A DNA stretch of 64,000 nt, taken from Thiosocius sp942490985. GTDB lineage: Bacteria; Pseudomonadota; Gammaproteobacteria; Chromatiales; Chromatiaceae. Under the pieces are notes generated by a model that was not told the DNA's origin, made no database searches, and saw nothing but the letters and a program-made list of their open reading frames with translations. How positions within the stretch are numbered: position 1 is the stretch's first letter; every line of letters starts with the position of its first letter. Positions 54,126 through 62,073 of the stretch are shown in pieces. Location: assembly GCA_942490985.1 (NCBI GenBank), contig CALNYW010000003.1, positions 124,001 through 188,000 on the forward strand. Direction: 5' to 3'. The translations under genes were made by a program, and so were the position numbers.

Positions 54126-54899
54126 TCACGGCGTCATGGCCGCCTTAACCAGGCAGGGCTGCTCTCGTTGTTTGAGCTCAGCGCACAGGTTACGAGCTTT
54201 CGCGAAAGACAACGGGCCATACTGAACACGGTAGAGGAAACCGGTTGATCCGTTCACCTTGTCCAAAAACAGGTACTTTTCCGTCAAAATATCGGCGAAG
54301 CGGTCAAGGTAGTCCGCCAATGCACGACGGGCGCGTTGCTCTGAACTGACCGCGACGAGTTGAATACGGAACGTTGCGAACGAACCATCCCGGGCTGGAC
54401 CCTCGGGCGCAATCATCGGGGTAGCTCGCGGCGGTTGGACTGGTGGGGTTACGGCTCGAGATTGCCGACTGAAGCGAGCAAAAAGCTCTGCAGCCGCCCG
54501 GTTACGGCCACGTCGAGCAAGATCCAATGCCGTTTCCCCGTCACGATTGCGAAGCGTGGCGTCGGCACCATTTTCCAGCAGCGTCTCGATTACTGCGACG
54601 TGCGCTCTGTAGGCCGCGAGGTGCAGAGGAGTATTGCCGTTGACTAAACGATCGTTAACGCTGGCCCCTGCATCGATAAGCAACAGAACCAGCTGCGGAT
54701 TGCCATTGAAAGCCGCCCAATGCAATGGTGCATCACCCTGTCCGCCTTGTGCGTTAACATCGGCGCCCGACGCAATCGAAGCGGTCACTGCGTCCATTTC
54801 GTTATGCTTGGCAGCGTTAAGTATTGTCGACGCAAACACAAGGCCACTGCAGACCTGCCACGCAAAAAACACAACCCAACAAATCGGACGCGCTGACAC
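54126..54899 (-). CDS. Ankyrin-repeat protein with SPOR domain
   Basis: A 257-residue exported protein with a signal peptide (ICWVVFFAWQVCSGLVFAS). The start codon is GTG 54899. Three to four ankyrin repeats follow: DAPLHWAAFNGNPQLVLLLIDAGA, NTPLHLAAYRAHVAVIETLLENGA, ETALDLARRG. The C-terminal SPOR domain (FATFRIQLVAVSSEQRARRAL ... VQYGPLSFAKARNLC) would bind peptidoglycan. Ankyrin plus SPOR in one periplasmic protein is unusual and suggests an adaptor tethered to septal peptidoglycan. Confidence 0.82.
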   Translation of the reverse strand: MSARPICWVVFFAWQVCSGLVFASTILNAAKHNEMDAVTASIASGADVNAQGGQGDAPLHWAAFNGNPQLVLLLIDAGASVNDRLVNGNTPLHLAAYRAHVAVIETLLENGADATLRNRDGETALDLARRGRNRAAAELFARFSRQSRAVTPPVQPPRATPMIAPEGPARDGSFATFRIQLVAVSSEQRARRALADYLDRFADILTEKYLFLDKVNGSTGFLYRVQYGPLSFAKARNLCAELKQREQPCLVKAAMTP

Positions 54900-55412
54900 C
54901 GACCGCTTTTCCTACAGTACAAACAACGCTAGAAATGTTACCGCAAAGCCGCCTAACCGACAGGCTTTGATGGGAGCAATAGAACCCCGCCCCAGCAGTT
55001 CTGCTTGTGCTCACGAGCAGCACGGAACTGTCGTGTCTGACCCAACCTTCGTCATCCAGCGGAGCGCGGCAAAGAAGGGTTCGACTCAGTGGCCGGCATC
55101 GACCACCAAAACCGCCTGATACGGCGGACGGCTTTCAAACCTGAACCGGGTGTCACCGATGAGTGTCGCCTATCGCGCCTCGACGGCGCGATTCCAAGCA
55201 GTCACCCGTTCAGCGCGCGCACCGCGCGCCATGCTTAGGGTATGGCCCGGATATTCCTCAACAACGGCCGACGAAAAAGCATTACGTTATTTTAGCTATT
55301 GTGTATTTCGATCGGTAGGGAGGGACGATTCCAAAAATGGCGTCGGCTGTCAGGATAGCCACAGTGTTCGGGCTAGGTTTCGCCCGGGTCTCAGTTTAGC
55401 CGTCATTCTCCC
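54900..55412. other. 513-base intergenic region, no gene recognised
   Basis: Contains a short plus-strand frame (55150-55449) without ribosome binding site or motif, partly antisense to the next gene. Nothing else was recognised. Confidence 0.35.
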
Positions 55413-55838
55413 TCAACTCAGGATGGCGGTTAGCTCCTCCTTGCTATAGCCGCTAGCCGACCCATATTCCTTTTTGAGGTCATCATTGGCCAGTAGACGC
55501 GCACGTTCTTTCGATACGCCTGTGCCCAGGTGCGACTCATACCTGTCACGTAGATAGCTATGTTGCTTCCAGGCGGCGCGATGACTGGTGGCGATACCTC
55601 CTCCGTCATCAGCACCGATTTCCGCAACCGACGGACTCGTTGCGCTCATGATCGGGGCTGCCCGGTTCAACGAAGCCTGTGATTCAACGGCCTGCTGCTC
55701 CCGAGACCCTAGTTTCTTCTTCAGTTTCCGGATTTCTTTTTCAAGCGTGAGGTTAACGGCCGTCAGCTTTCTCGCCTTCTTTTTGAGGCGTTTGACCTCT
55801 TTTTTGGTGTTCTTTTTGGCCACGGATTTACCCCCCAT
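55413..55838 (-). CDS. Small Lys-rich coiled-coil protein
   Basis: A 141-residue protein. The first 50 residues (KKNTKKEVKRLKKKARKLTAVN...) are a highly basic predicted coiled coil. A Ser/Ala linker leads to a C-terminal helical piece (AWKQHSYLRDRYESHLGTG to YSKEELTAIL). No family recognised. Basic N-terminus suggests nucleic acid or membrane contact. It is antisense to a longer plus-strand frame that I rejected. Confidence 0.55.
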   Translation of the reverse strand: MGGKSVAKKNTKKEVKRLKKKARKLTAVNLTLEKEIRKLKKKLGSREQQAVESQASLNRAAPIMSATSPSVAEIGADDGGGIATSHRAAWKQHSYLRDRYESHLGTGVSKERARLLANDDLKKEYGSASGYSKEELTAILS

Positions 55839-56385
55839 CTTCGCTAGACGTAATCTAAACCTAGAGCAGTTTGGCAGACGAGGCTGCCATTGGCGTAGCC
55901 AACAATCTCAAGGGCCGGGTTCGGCTCCAATGCGGTCATTTGCCAGCCGCGTTCAGGAAAACAGGTTCTGTAACAAATTATATCGCCGCGGTCACTACAG
56001 CCGCCATTACGCGCGACAATCAGAACAACCGGCATCCTTCCCCCGATTCATGTATCCCGAATCGGTTGCGAAGCGAGCAAAGACCCCAACCTGCTTGATT
56101 CCAAGCGCAGTGGGCCGGGAACGAGCGGTCCCGGCCAGTGCCGATTCAGCCCTCGGCCTGATCTCGGGTTATCAGATTTGTTTAATCGAGAAAGGTCGAT
56201 CCCAACCGGAAATAGAGTTGCGTAGCCCCACTAAGCCAATGTTGCCTCGTTGTGATCAAGCCAGACCAGACGTTTCGCTGCGGGCGCTGTTTCTTGCCGT
56301 GCTATTTCTCAAGATCCTAGCCGATTTGAGCAGGCAGATCGGCAACGCCGGCGATGATGACAACCCAGGTGCCACGTCATGCAAA
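55839..56385. other. 547-base intergenic region, no gene recognised
   Basis: Between two small minus-strand genes. A plus-strand frame (55588-56541) spans it but shows low-complexity composition and no start signal. No repeats or terminators were seen. Confidence 0.35.
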
Positions 56386-56634
56386 TCACGAGTCTCCGGT
56401 ATCGCACGAATCTGTCCGCAAGAACGCTGGAATATCTTCTTCCTCCACAACGATGGGGGGCCGTTCGTCAGCTACGCGACCGTTCATACCCGTCTTCGTC
56501 GAAGGATGCTTCGACACACCTGCGTGCGATTGTGTTGCTGACGCCATGGGGTGATCCTGGTTCGACCACGCTGGGTTAGTACACCAACTCAGCGCCAGCA
56601 AAACAAAAATCGTCCGAAGTTGGAATGGGTTCAT
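56386..56634 (-). CDS. Small secreted protein of unknown function
   Basis: An 82-residue frame from ATG 56634 with a convincing signal peptide (FQLRTIFVLLALSWCTNPAWS then NQ). GAGGCAGAGAG precedes the start. The mature part is short, acidic at the end (VVEEEDIPAFL), and has no known motif. Longer upstream start codons in the same frame are not supported. Confidence 0.45.
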   Translation of the reverse strand: MNPFQLRTIFVLLALSWCTNPAWSNQDHPMASATQSHAGVSKHPSTKTGMNGRVADERPPIVVEEEDIPAFLRTDSCDTGDS

Positions 56635-56735
56635 GGCTCTCTGCCTCATCAGATCAGCGCTCAGCGCAGTCTTTGTCAAAGATAACGAGAGGAAAATTAT
56701 GGAATAACGACAAAAGTATGTCCCAGCAACGGGCA

Positions 56736-56758
56736 CAAAAAACCCCGCCGAAACGGGG
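56736..56758 (-). terminator. Probable Rho-independent terminator
   Basis: On the minus strand CCCCG-TTTCGG-CGGGG is followed by six T residues. It lies about 170 bases beyond the NUDIX stop (56924), so it would end that transcript, and it precedes the small secreted protein gene. Confidence 0.7.
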
Positions 56759-56923
56759 GTCTGAGATGCGAGAGTTGGTTGTGGAAGACCCATTGATCAA
56801 GGGCTCGCGCCGCATATCGGGCCAAGGATAAAACAAGCCGTCCATCGAGGCGGTTTCTCTGCCTTGGCTCAACTGCGGGGCTCTGAGCATTACAAGACTT
56901 CCCGCTTGGCCCACTAGCTGCGA

Positions 56924-57328
56924 TCAGTTTGCGGCGACGGAGACCAGATGTTCGACACCGGCACTAAGCTGCTTACAACGCAAAAACTTGTTTGCGTTTT
57001 TTGCATCGATCACAGTGCGTTGCCTACTGCATCGTTCGGGCCACCGCTTTAAAATCCGCTCGACTTCCATCGGATAGAGCCGCAACGTAATCCACTGCCC
57101 GTGTTTGCGAAACCGCACGTCAATGTAGTGTTTGATGCGGATTTTCCCTAACAGACCGGCTTCCTCGTAGGCCTCGGTCAGCGCCATTTCACGCCGTGTG
57201 TATCGGGGGTGCTGGTTGCCTTTTGGCAACAACCAGCGCGCCTTACCGCGAGCAGTCACCAAAACGATGTGTGGTTTCTTCTTTCTCGAGATAATCGGCA
57301 CGACGCCGATTTGCATACTGATAGCCAA
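56924..57328 (-). CDS. NUDIX-domain protein with altered NUDIX box
   Basis: A 134-residue protein (IGVVPIISRKKKPHIVLVTARGKARWLLPKG...). The NUDIX box reads GNQHPRYTRREMALTEAYEEAGLLG: the EExG core and the following Leu are kept, but the first Glu (here Tyr) and the Arg of REU (here Thr) are changed. PKG before it and the overall layout resemble diphosphoinositol-polyphosphate/Ap4A-type NUDIX enzymes of proteobacteria. Catalysis may survive because the metal-binding EE pair is present. A very basic protein overall. Confidence 0.8.
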   Translation of the reverse strand: MAISMQIGVVPIISRKKKPHIVLVTARGKARWLLPKGNQHPRYTRREMALTEAYEEAGLLGKIRIKHYIDVRFRKHGQWITLRLYPMEVERILKRWPERCSRQRTVIDAKNANKFLRCKQLSAGVEHLVSVAAN

Positions 57329-57660
57329 GCACCCACCTATTATTCAACTGCTTTCTACTGCGTCGGTGTCTTCCCGACTTCCGTTGTGACACGCGCAAGG
57401 GCTCGCCCCTGGTAGGTCAACGACAGCGTGACGACCGTTCTGCATCGGAAGCCACTGTACCCGATTCAGCCCTTCGTGGTCACGACCGAGACTCCGCAAT
57501 GCGCGACACGCGCGGGCATCCCTCATCCAATGCGTCGTCAGCCGTCTGATGTGATGCAAACCACAACGGCGCTGCTTACTGGGCGACATACTTGTCTCAG
57601 CTGGGCCACTTGCGGCCGAAGTCGAAAATTTTTTGCTACGTCTGCGGCTTGTGGACCGTA
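57329..57660. other. 332-base intergenic region, no gene recognised
   Basis: Between the NUDIX gene and the carbohydrate-binding-like gene on the minus strand. Only short frames without motifs. It holds the presumed NUDIX promoter. Confidence 0.35.
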
Positions 57661-58134
57661 TTAGGCGAGCAGCAGCTCCTTTAACGACGCAAAGGAATTT
57701 TGCTCACTTATGTCTGGATTGATGCTCAGCTCAAGAACAGTCACTGCCGAAAGATCAACTTGATAATTTTCAATTTCGCTGGTCGCGCCCTCAGGATTGA
57801 AGTTCCACTGCTGTCTTATGATTTCTCGGTACGATTGACCACCATCCGGAGACCAGCGCAACGTATATTCTTGCGTGCGCTTGTTTTCCAACTCTTCAAA
57901 GCTCAACCTGATCAACTGGAGCCTCTGGGGATTGTCGAACAGAAGCCTTATCATTTGTTTTCCGGGACCTGAGGCACGCCACCCCGAGACCTCACCGGGC
58001 AGCAGTGCAGACTCGATTGGAAATGCATCGTCCTCGGAGCTTACTTCAACCACAGCAAGTTTTTCGATGTCTAACCATTCCCGATCAGATCCAGCATTTT
58101 GCTTCAGATCCGAACCGATAATTCTCTTACGCAT
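57661..58134 (-). CDS. XRCC1/F5-8C-like carbohydrate-binding protein
   Basis: A 157-residue single-domain protein. ATG 58134 lies six bases after AAGGA and is preferred to ATG 58140. The sequence GWRASGPGKQMIRLLFDNPQRLQLIRLSFEE, then QEYTLRWSPDGGQSYREIIRQQWNFNPEG is the conserved core of small galactose-binding-like proteins in proteobacteria, often annotated as carbohydrate-binding. No signal peptide, so it is cytoplasmic. Its ligand is not known. Confidence 0.7.
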   Translation of the reverse strand: MRKRIIGSDLKQNAGSDREWLDIEKLAVVEVSSEDDAFPIESALLPGEVSGWRASGPGKQMIRLLFDNPQRLQLIRLSFEELENKRTQEYTLRWSPDGGQSYREIIRQQWNFNPEGATSEIENYQVDLSAVTVLELSINPDISEQNSFASLKELLLA

Positions 58135-58462
58135 CACCATTCCTTCTGCATTTACGCATGCTTGATCAGCACGATCAGTTGTCTGCTTGACGGGAAAGCT
58201 TAAGCTTAGGCAGACGTCTAGGCCAGCCCAGCGGGGCAGCCGAGTGATGCGCAGAGTAGACGCGCGAGGGCAGTTCAGGGTCGGTTACGACCTCTTGCAG
58301 CGCACAACGCGACGGTCTGGTTCGGATGTGGGTGCGTGGCTAAGTACCGGACCCTCAGATTGATTTTGACAACTGCCGCAACCGGCCAACTGCGGACTTC
58401 GCGGGATGGAAAAAGGCACAGCCGCACGAAAACGCGAGGCTGCCTCGGACATGCTCTGTTCC

Positions 58463-58489
58463 GTCATTCCCGCGAAGGCGGGAATCCAG
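58463..58489 (+). repeat. Palindromic repeat, copy 1
   Basis: Contains ATTCCCGCGAAGGCGGGAAT, a hairpin with a 7-bp ATTCCCG/CGGGAAT-type stem, flanked by GTC and CCAG. This motif is a common dispersed repeat in proteobacteria. A second copy lies 330 bases away in inverted orientation. Confidence 0.85.
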
Positions 58490-58576
58490 AACCACCTCGT
58501 CACACCAACTCGGAATACAGATCTCGCCATTGCGGATTAGACGCTTCTACACGGGTCTGACCTTACAGGCGGGCCG

Positions 58577-58774
58577 CTATTTCCTGATGGCCTTCTCCCG
58601 TCTGATCGCTGATTCCAGCGACGCGTAGAATTCAAACCACACGAGACTCTCCACCTGGTACCTGCTGGTGAATCCTGCGATGACATGCAGTTGGTGCTGT
58701 TAAACGCGCTTGATCAGGTAAGAAGTGACGCCGGTGTAGCGCGTGCCGTTTCTGCCGCTCGCCAGAATGTATGC
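58577..58774 (-). pseudogene. GIY-YIG nuclease (URI superfamily) remnant
   Basis: The minus-strand frame from 58774 reads AYILASGRNGTRYTGVTSYL, then IKRV-stop-QHQLHVIAGFTSRY, QVESLVWFEFYASLESAI, RREKAIRK-stop. This follows small GIY-YIG superfamily proteins (YILAS..NGTLYVGVTSDL, Q H, FT..Y.V..LVW[YF]E, A[IL].REK.[IL]K). An internal TAA replaces what is usually Trp before QH and a TAG ends it early, so the gene is dead. Confidence 0.75.
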
Positions 58775-58815
58775 GCAAGGCTGTTTTTGCACATTGGCCT
58801 CCCTGCCAATAGCAT

Positions 58816-58841
58816 TGGATTCCCGCCTTCGCGGGAATGAC
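58816..58841 (-). repeat. Palindromic repeat, copy 2 (inverted)
   Basis: TGGATTCCCGCCTTCGCGGG followed by AATGAC, the reverse complement of copy 1 at 58463. Together the two copies bracket the GIY-YIG remnant in inverted orientation. Confidence 0.85.
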
Positions 58842-59467
58842 GAACGACGGTAGCGGTGATGCGTCTGCGTGTTATCGCCAGTACTTTACGACTTTGCGTA
58901 CCACGCTTTCTATAACTGCCGCGGGTGGCAAATTTCTCTTTGATGTTGTTGGCAGCCAGATGCAGCTTACAACGCAACTGTCAGCTTTCACCTCAAATAC
59001 GCGAAGAACGGCCATTTCGAAGCCAAACCGCTTCGCCCATGCAAATTCCCGAGAAGCCCGTTGACGTATAGCCAGCCGAAAGGCTGGGTTTTTCGGTGTG
59101 CAATTGGCCGCGAAGAGTCGACGACGCAGGCTCTGCGCCATTGCCCGAGCTGTTTGCTCGCTTACTGGGGCATGAACTGTCGTTTCGGCACGTCGGTTGT
59201 CAGGTATCCATGCGAATCAAGGCGGTCCATGATTGGCGCGAAACCCCAACCGACTCCGATCCCCGGGATATCAGCAAATGTCAACGCAGCGCGAGGCTTT
59301 CGATTTACTCAAATGTTGCGATCGATGCCGTCCTCGCCTTCGGCCATTTTCGAAAACTCAACATTGACGGGCTTGCTTTCAGCGGCAGATCCCTTTGTCA
59401 TTAGGAAACATTTGGACGTTTCAGCCGGTCCTCGTGTCCGTACAGTTTCTGACAATGGGAGAAATCA

Positions 59468-60178
59468 ATGAACATGTTCCGCTGGATCGGCGTTGCTTTG
59501 GTCGCTGCTCCGCTGCTGGGATGCGGTTTGCAGTCTGGTGACAACCGCAGCGCCTCGCCCGTCATGGAGAGTACTAGAGATCTTCGTGGGACGAGCGTGG
59601 CAACGTTCGCTGGTGGGTGCTTTTGGTGTGTCGAGGCCGATTTTGAAAAAGTCCCGGGTGTCGTAGCGGCGATCTCGGGCTACTCCGGCGGCACCGAACC
59701 GGATCCGACTTATTCCGAGGTATCTTCAGGCCGGACAGCACATATTGAAGCCGTAAAAGTGCACTACGATCCGACCGTGGTCACCTACGAGGGCCTGCTG
59801 CAGGCCTTCTGGCGCATGATCGATCCAACCGACCCCGATGGACAGTTCTCCGACCGAGGAAAGCAATATGCGACCGCGATATTTTTCCATGACGAAGACC
59901 AGCGGCGCATCGCTGAACGCTCTCTCGCCGAGTTGGCGGACAGCGGCCGGCATGATGAGCCACTGGTCACCCCGATCCGGCCGGCCATGACCTTCTACAC
60001 AGCAGAGGACTACCACCAGAATTACTATCGTCGAAACAGCCTTCGCTACGGCTTTTACCGCCGGGGTTCCGGCCGAGATCGATATCTCGACGATACCTGG
60101 GGCGAAGACCTGACCGTCGATTTCGGTCGTTATTCGCCGTCATCTACTCAGGCGATTAGGCAATCCGGCGAGGGATAA
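59468..60178 (+). CDS. msrA: Peptide methionine-S-sulfoxide reductase MsrA, lipoprotein form
   Basis: A 236-residue MsrA. The N-terminus has a lipoprotein signal (WIGVALVAAPLLGCG), so it is probably anchored in the outer or inner membrane facing the periplasm. The catalytic motif GGCFWCVEADFE carries the nucleophilic Cys. HIEAVKVHYDP, FWRMIDPTDPDGQFSDRGKQYATAIF and AEDYHQNYY are family blocks. It repairs oxidised Met residues in exported proteins. GGGAGAA precedes the ATG at 59468. Confidence 0.95.
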   Translation: MNMFRWIGVALVAAPLLGCGLQSGDNRSASPVMESTRDLRGTSVATFAGGCFWCVEADFEKVPGVVAAISGYSGGTEPDPTYSEVSSGRTAHIEAVKVHYDPTVVTYEGLLQAFWRMIDPTDPDGQFSDRGKQYATAIFFHDEDQRRIAERSLAELADSGRHDEPLVTPIRPAMTFYTAEDYHQNYYRRNSLRYGFYRRGSGRDRYLDDTWGEDLTVDFGRYSPSSTQAIRQSGEG

Positions 60179-60597
60179 TCTAGTGCGAAAGGCAGCCTGA
60201 CGTCGGAACAGTCAACCCGCCCCTTTAAGGTAGCCGAGCCGCAAGATTTAGCGTTTCGAAACTCACTGATGACCGACACCGAGATATTTCGCCCGGAAAT
60301 GACTGTGAGACAGCGCCTGAAACGCCAATTCGGGATCGAGACCCGCCCGACCTGAGGTGGTGCGGATCATTACCTGCATTGAAAACCCTGCGGTTATGGA
60401 GAACACGGCTGCCTGAATGTGAGGGAGGTGATCCCGACGTCACTCGGTGTCTGCCGTGCCGAGGGCCTCCGCAGCGGGCGTTGTTCACCAAATTCGACCA
60501 TCTGATGGGCACGGCTCTGGGTCTGCCGCGGTGGCGGCGGGCCCTGGGCGCGGGCAAGCGCTGAAACGTGCACCGGCAGACGGCGGGGTTGGGCGGC
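60179..60597. other. 419-base region between msrA and the hairpin element, no gene recognised
   Basis: GC-rich with many short open frames on both strands; no motifs or start signals. It may be part of the repeat-rich region that follows. Confidence 0.35.
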
Positions 60598-60895
60598 TTA
60601 ACCTGCAAATTGCCCAGTATCCGGGATGATCGCGCCGGTCAGGTGCGGTTGGGCGCCGCTCTGGAACGACAATACCGCCGGGAGCGATATTGCGCGTAAG
60701 CCCCGCACGGGTGAGGCGCAGGGAAGCGCCGAACAGGACCATAGCCGTCGCTATGGTTTGAGCGACCAATCCGCCCGGAGCGGATTTGGACTGGCGAAGA
60801 CAGGCCCGCAGGGCGTTGCACAGGGAGGTGCGACGCAAGCGCAAGGCCAGGCGTGCCTGGACAAGCGAGGGCCCGGATAGATCATAGGCGAGTCA
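60598..60895. repeat. Hairpin-array element (about eight consecutive stem-loops)
   Basis: Consecutive inverted repeats: GCGCC..GGCGC (60631-60655), CAATACCGC..GCGATATTG (60670-60692), GGCGC-AGGGAA-GCGCC (60715-60730), ACCATAGC-CGTC-GCTATGGT (60738-60757), AATCCGC-CCGGA-GCGGATT (60768-60786), GCCC-GCA-GGGC (60804-60814), TTGCAC-AGGGAG-GTGCGA (60816-60833) and CCAGGC-GT-GCCTGG (60847-60860). Several loops carry GGA. The ends TATCCGGG (60618-60625) and CCCGGATA (60872-60879) form an outer inverted repeat. Both ends recur in a 70-base fragment at 13697-13765. It may be a mobile repeat or a structured RNA. Confidence 0.6.
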
Positions 60896-61039
60896 CAAAC
60901 TGCTTCAGCAATAAGCTGCGACGATTTCGGGATCCGGCGTACCCATTACGGATCTAACGAACTCGCCTCTGATCGACTGGGTAGAGTCGACGACTGACGC
61001 GGTAACCACAGGTCGTGGGGAGTCGCTGTTGCCGGCGGC
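60896..61039. other. Region between hairpin element and intron remnant
   Basis: Short stretch without a recognised gene. It probably contains the 3' exon side of the group II intron, but the exact splice junction could not be located. Confidence 0.3.
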
Positions 61040-61100
61040 TTTCACCCTGCGCCGGTGCCTCAATCCAGACCATAGTCCCGTTTCCAGTCGCCGCTCGTCG

Positions 61101-61134
61101 CACCGGACGTGCGGATCTCCCGCATCCGGCGCTC
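61101..61134 (-). ncRNA. Group II intron domain V
   Basis: Exactly 34 bases reading GAGCGCCGGATGCGGG..., with loop GAGA and the return strand TCCGCACGTCCGGTG. The AGC triad near the 5' end and the two-helix pattern with a GNRA-type loop fit the catalytic domain V. Confidence 0.75.
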
Positions 61135-61321
61135 GGACGAGGTGTCATGCCGTCGCCCACGGCGGGTCACGCGTGCGCACCAACAACCGTTGCAGTCCGA
61201 AAACGTCTCAGAACGGCTTGCCAGGAAATCGTGCAGCTCCCCTGACCCAGTTGCGGATGTTGCCTGCGTGACCACCGGTTCAGCCACCTGAGTAGGTGGC
61301 TTGCGCCAGTTCACCCAATCG

Positions 61322-61387
61322 TCAAAACAGATCGGACGATTCCTTCGCTTTCGCATGAAGTGCCTGCTGAAGTTTCTTGACCGTCAT
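61322..61387 (-). pseudogene. Truncated reverse-transcriptase start codon region of the intron
   Basis: A 21-codon frame beginning ATG ACG GTC AAG AAA (TVKKLQQ...) and ending in TGA. Similar N-termini begin full-length group II intron maturases. No RT core motifs such as YADD follow, on any frame, before domain V. Confidence 0.5.
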
Positions 61388-61905
61388 CGGCGCTTATAGG
61401 CTCACACCAGTCTCCTCGACCTCACTTCTTTCAACACTGCCCCCGAACTGAGGCCCCTTCCCTCCACCGGCGTTACCCGGCCTCAGCGGTACTACGGGCC
61501 TCCCGCCACCCCAAACAGCCGGCCTGGCCCTCGCGGGTTGCCGGTTGGTGCACACGCTACACCACCGCCTGGGGCTTCCCGTGTTGCGTCGCTCTCCCTT
61601 GTACATGCATGCCGTCGCCACTACCCCGGCGGAACCGCTGGGTGCGTTCATCGCTTGCTTCCCCAGCAACAGCGGCCTTCCCCGAATTACAGGCGGGTCG
61701 GCTTCCGCATTACCTTTTTCGAGGCCTGCTCAGCGTTCACTACGCGTTACGGCCTGCATGCTCGCAGAACCACTGAATGGTCCTTTACACCAGAGGCTTC
61801 GACTGCTTCGTTACCTCCACAGCCGCTCCGATTGCTACCGGCTGGAGCGATACTTGCCAGGTGGGAATTCCACCCACTGAGAGAACGCGCCTTTTCACGG
61901 CGCAC

Positions 61906-62073
61906 TGTGATTTGCAGGTTAAGGGCCGAAACTGTCGCGCCAAGTCCACCCAGGTCACTTCTCAGGTCAGATCGACGACCGACCGCAAGCCTTCAACGGC
62001 GCAAGCCCCAAACGGCGCAAGCAGGGGCTGTCACCGCGCACAAAGGGGGTTAACGAGTCCGCCGGACTTGCTG
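61906..62073. other. Intron 5' flank and repeat fragment
   Basis: On the minus strand, CTTAACCTGCAAAT precedes the intron start by four bases. The same 14-mer opens the hairpin element at 60597 on the plus strand. No gene was recognised here; a short plus-strand frame runs through into the antisense of the tube gene and has no start signal. Confidence 0.45.

Larger units (their letters stand above)
58135..59467. other. 1.3-kb region without an intact gene; repeats and a pseudogene
   Basis: Holds the palindromic repeats at 58463-58489 and 58816-58841 and the GIY-YIG remnant between them. The stretches 58135-58460 and 58845-59467 contain only short frames with no motif. The MsrA ribosome binding site GGGAGAA lies at the right end. 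Confidence 0.5.
61040..61905 (-). mobile_element. Group II intron remnant lacking most of its maturase gene
   Basis: On the minus strand it begins with GTGCGCC at 61905, matching the GUGYG 5' consensus, and runs through a long GC-rich structured stretch that resembles domains I-III. A short frame then starts TVKKLQQALHAKAKESSDLF, like the N-terminus of intron reverse transcriptases, but stops after 21 codons. Domain V follows only about 190 bases later at 61101-61134, so the reverse-transcriptase ORF is almost entirely deleted. The 3' end is uncertain by several tens of bases. Confidence 0.65.

Noticed and set aside
55588..56541. Plus-strand frame of 317 codons
   Set aside because: Overlaps the minus-strand coiled-coil gene in antisense, has odd composition (runs of Phe, Arg, Cys) and no start signal.
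58190..58210. AAGCTTAAGCTT tandem palindrome
   Set aside because: Restriction-site-like repeat with no associated feature; could be chance.
60485..60844. Minus-strand 119-codon frame through the hairpin element
   Set aside because: Open only because of high GC and the repeated structure; no family motif. The palindromes explain the sequence better.
61538..62053. Plus-strand frames of 111 to 171 codons
   Set aside because: They are antisense to the group II intron; the sequence is constrained by RNA structure, not by these frames.
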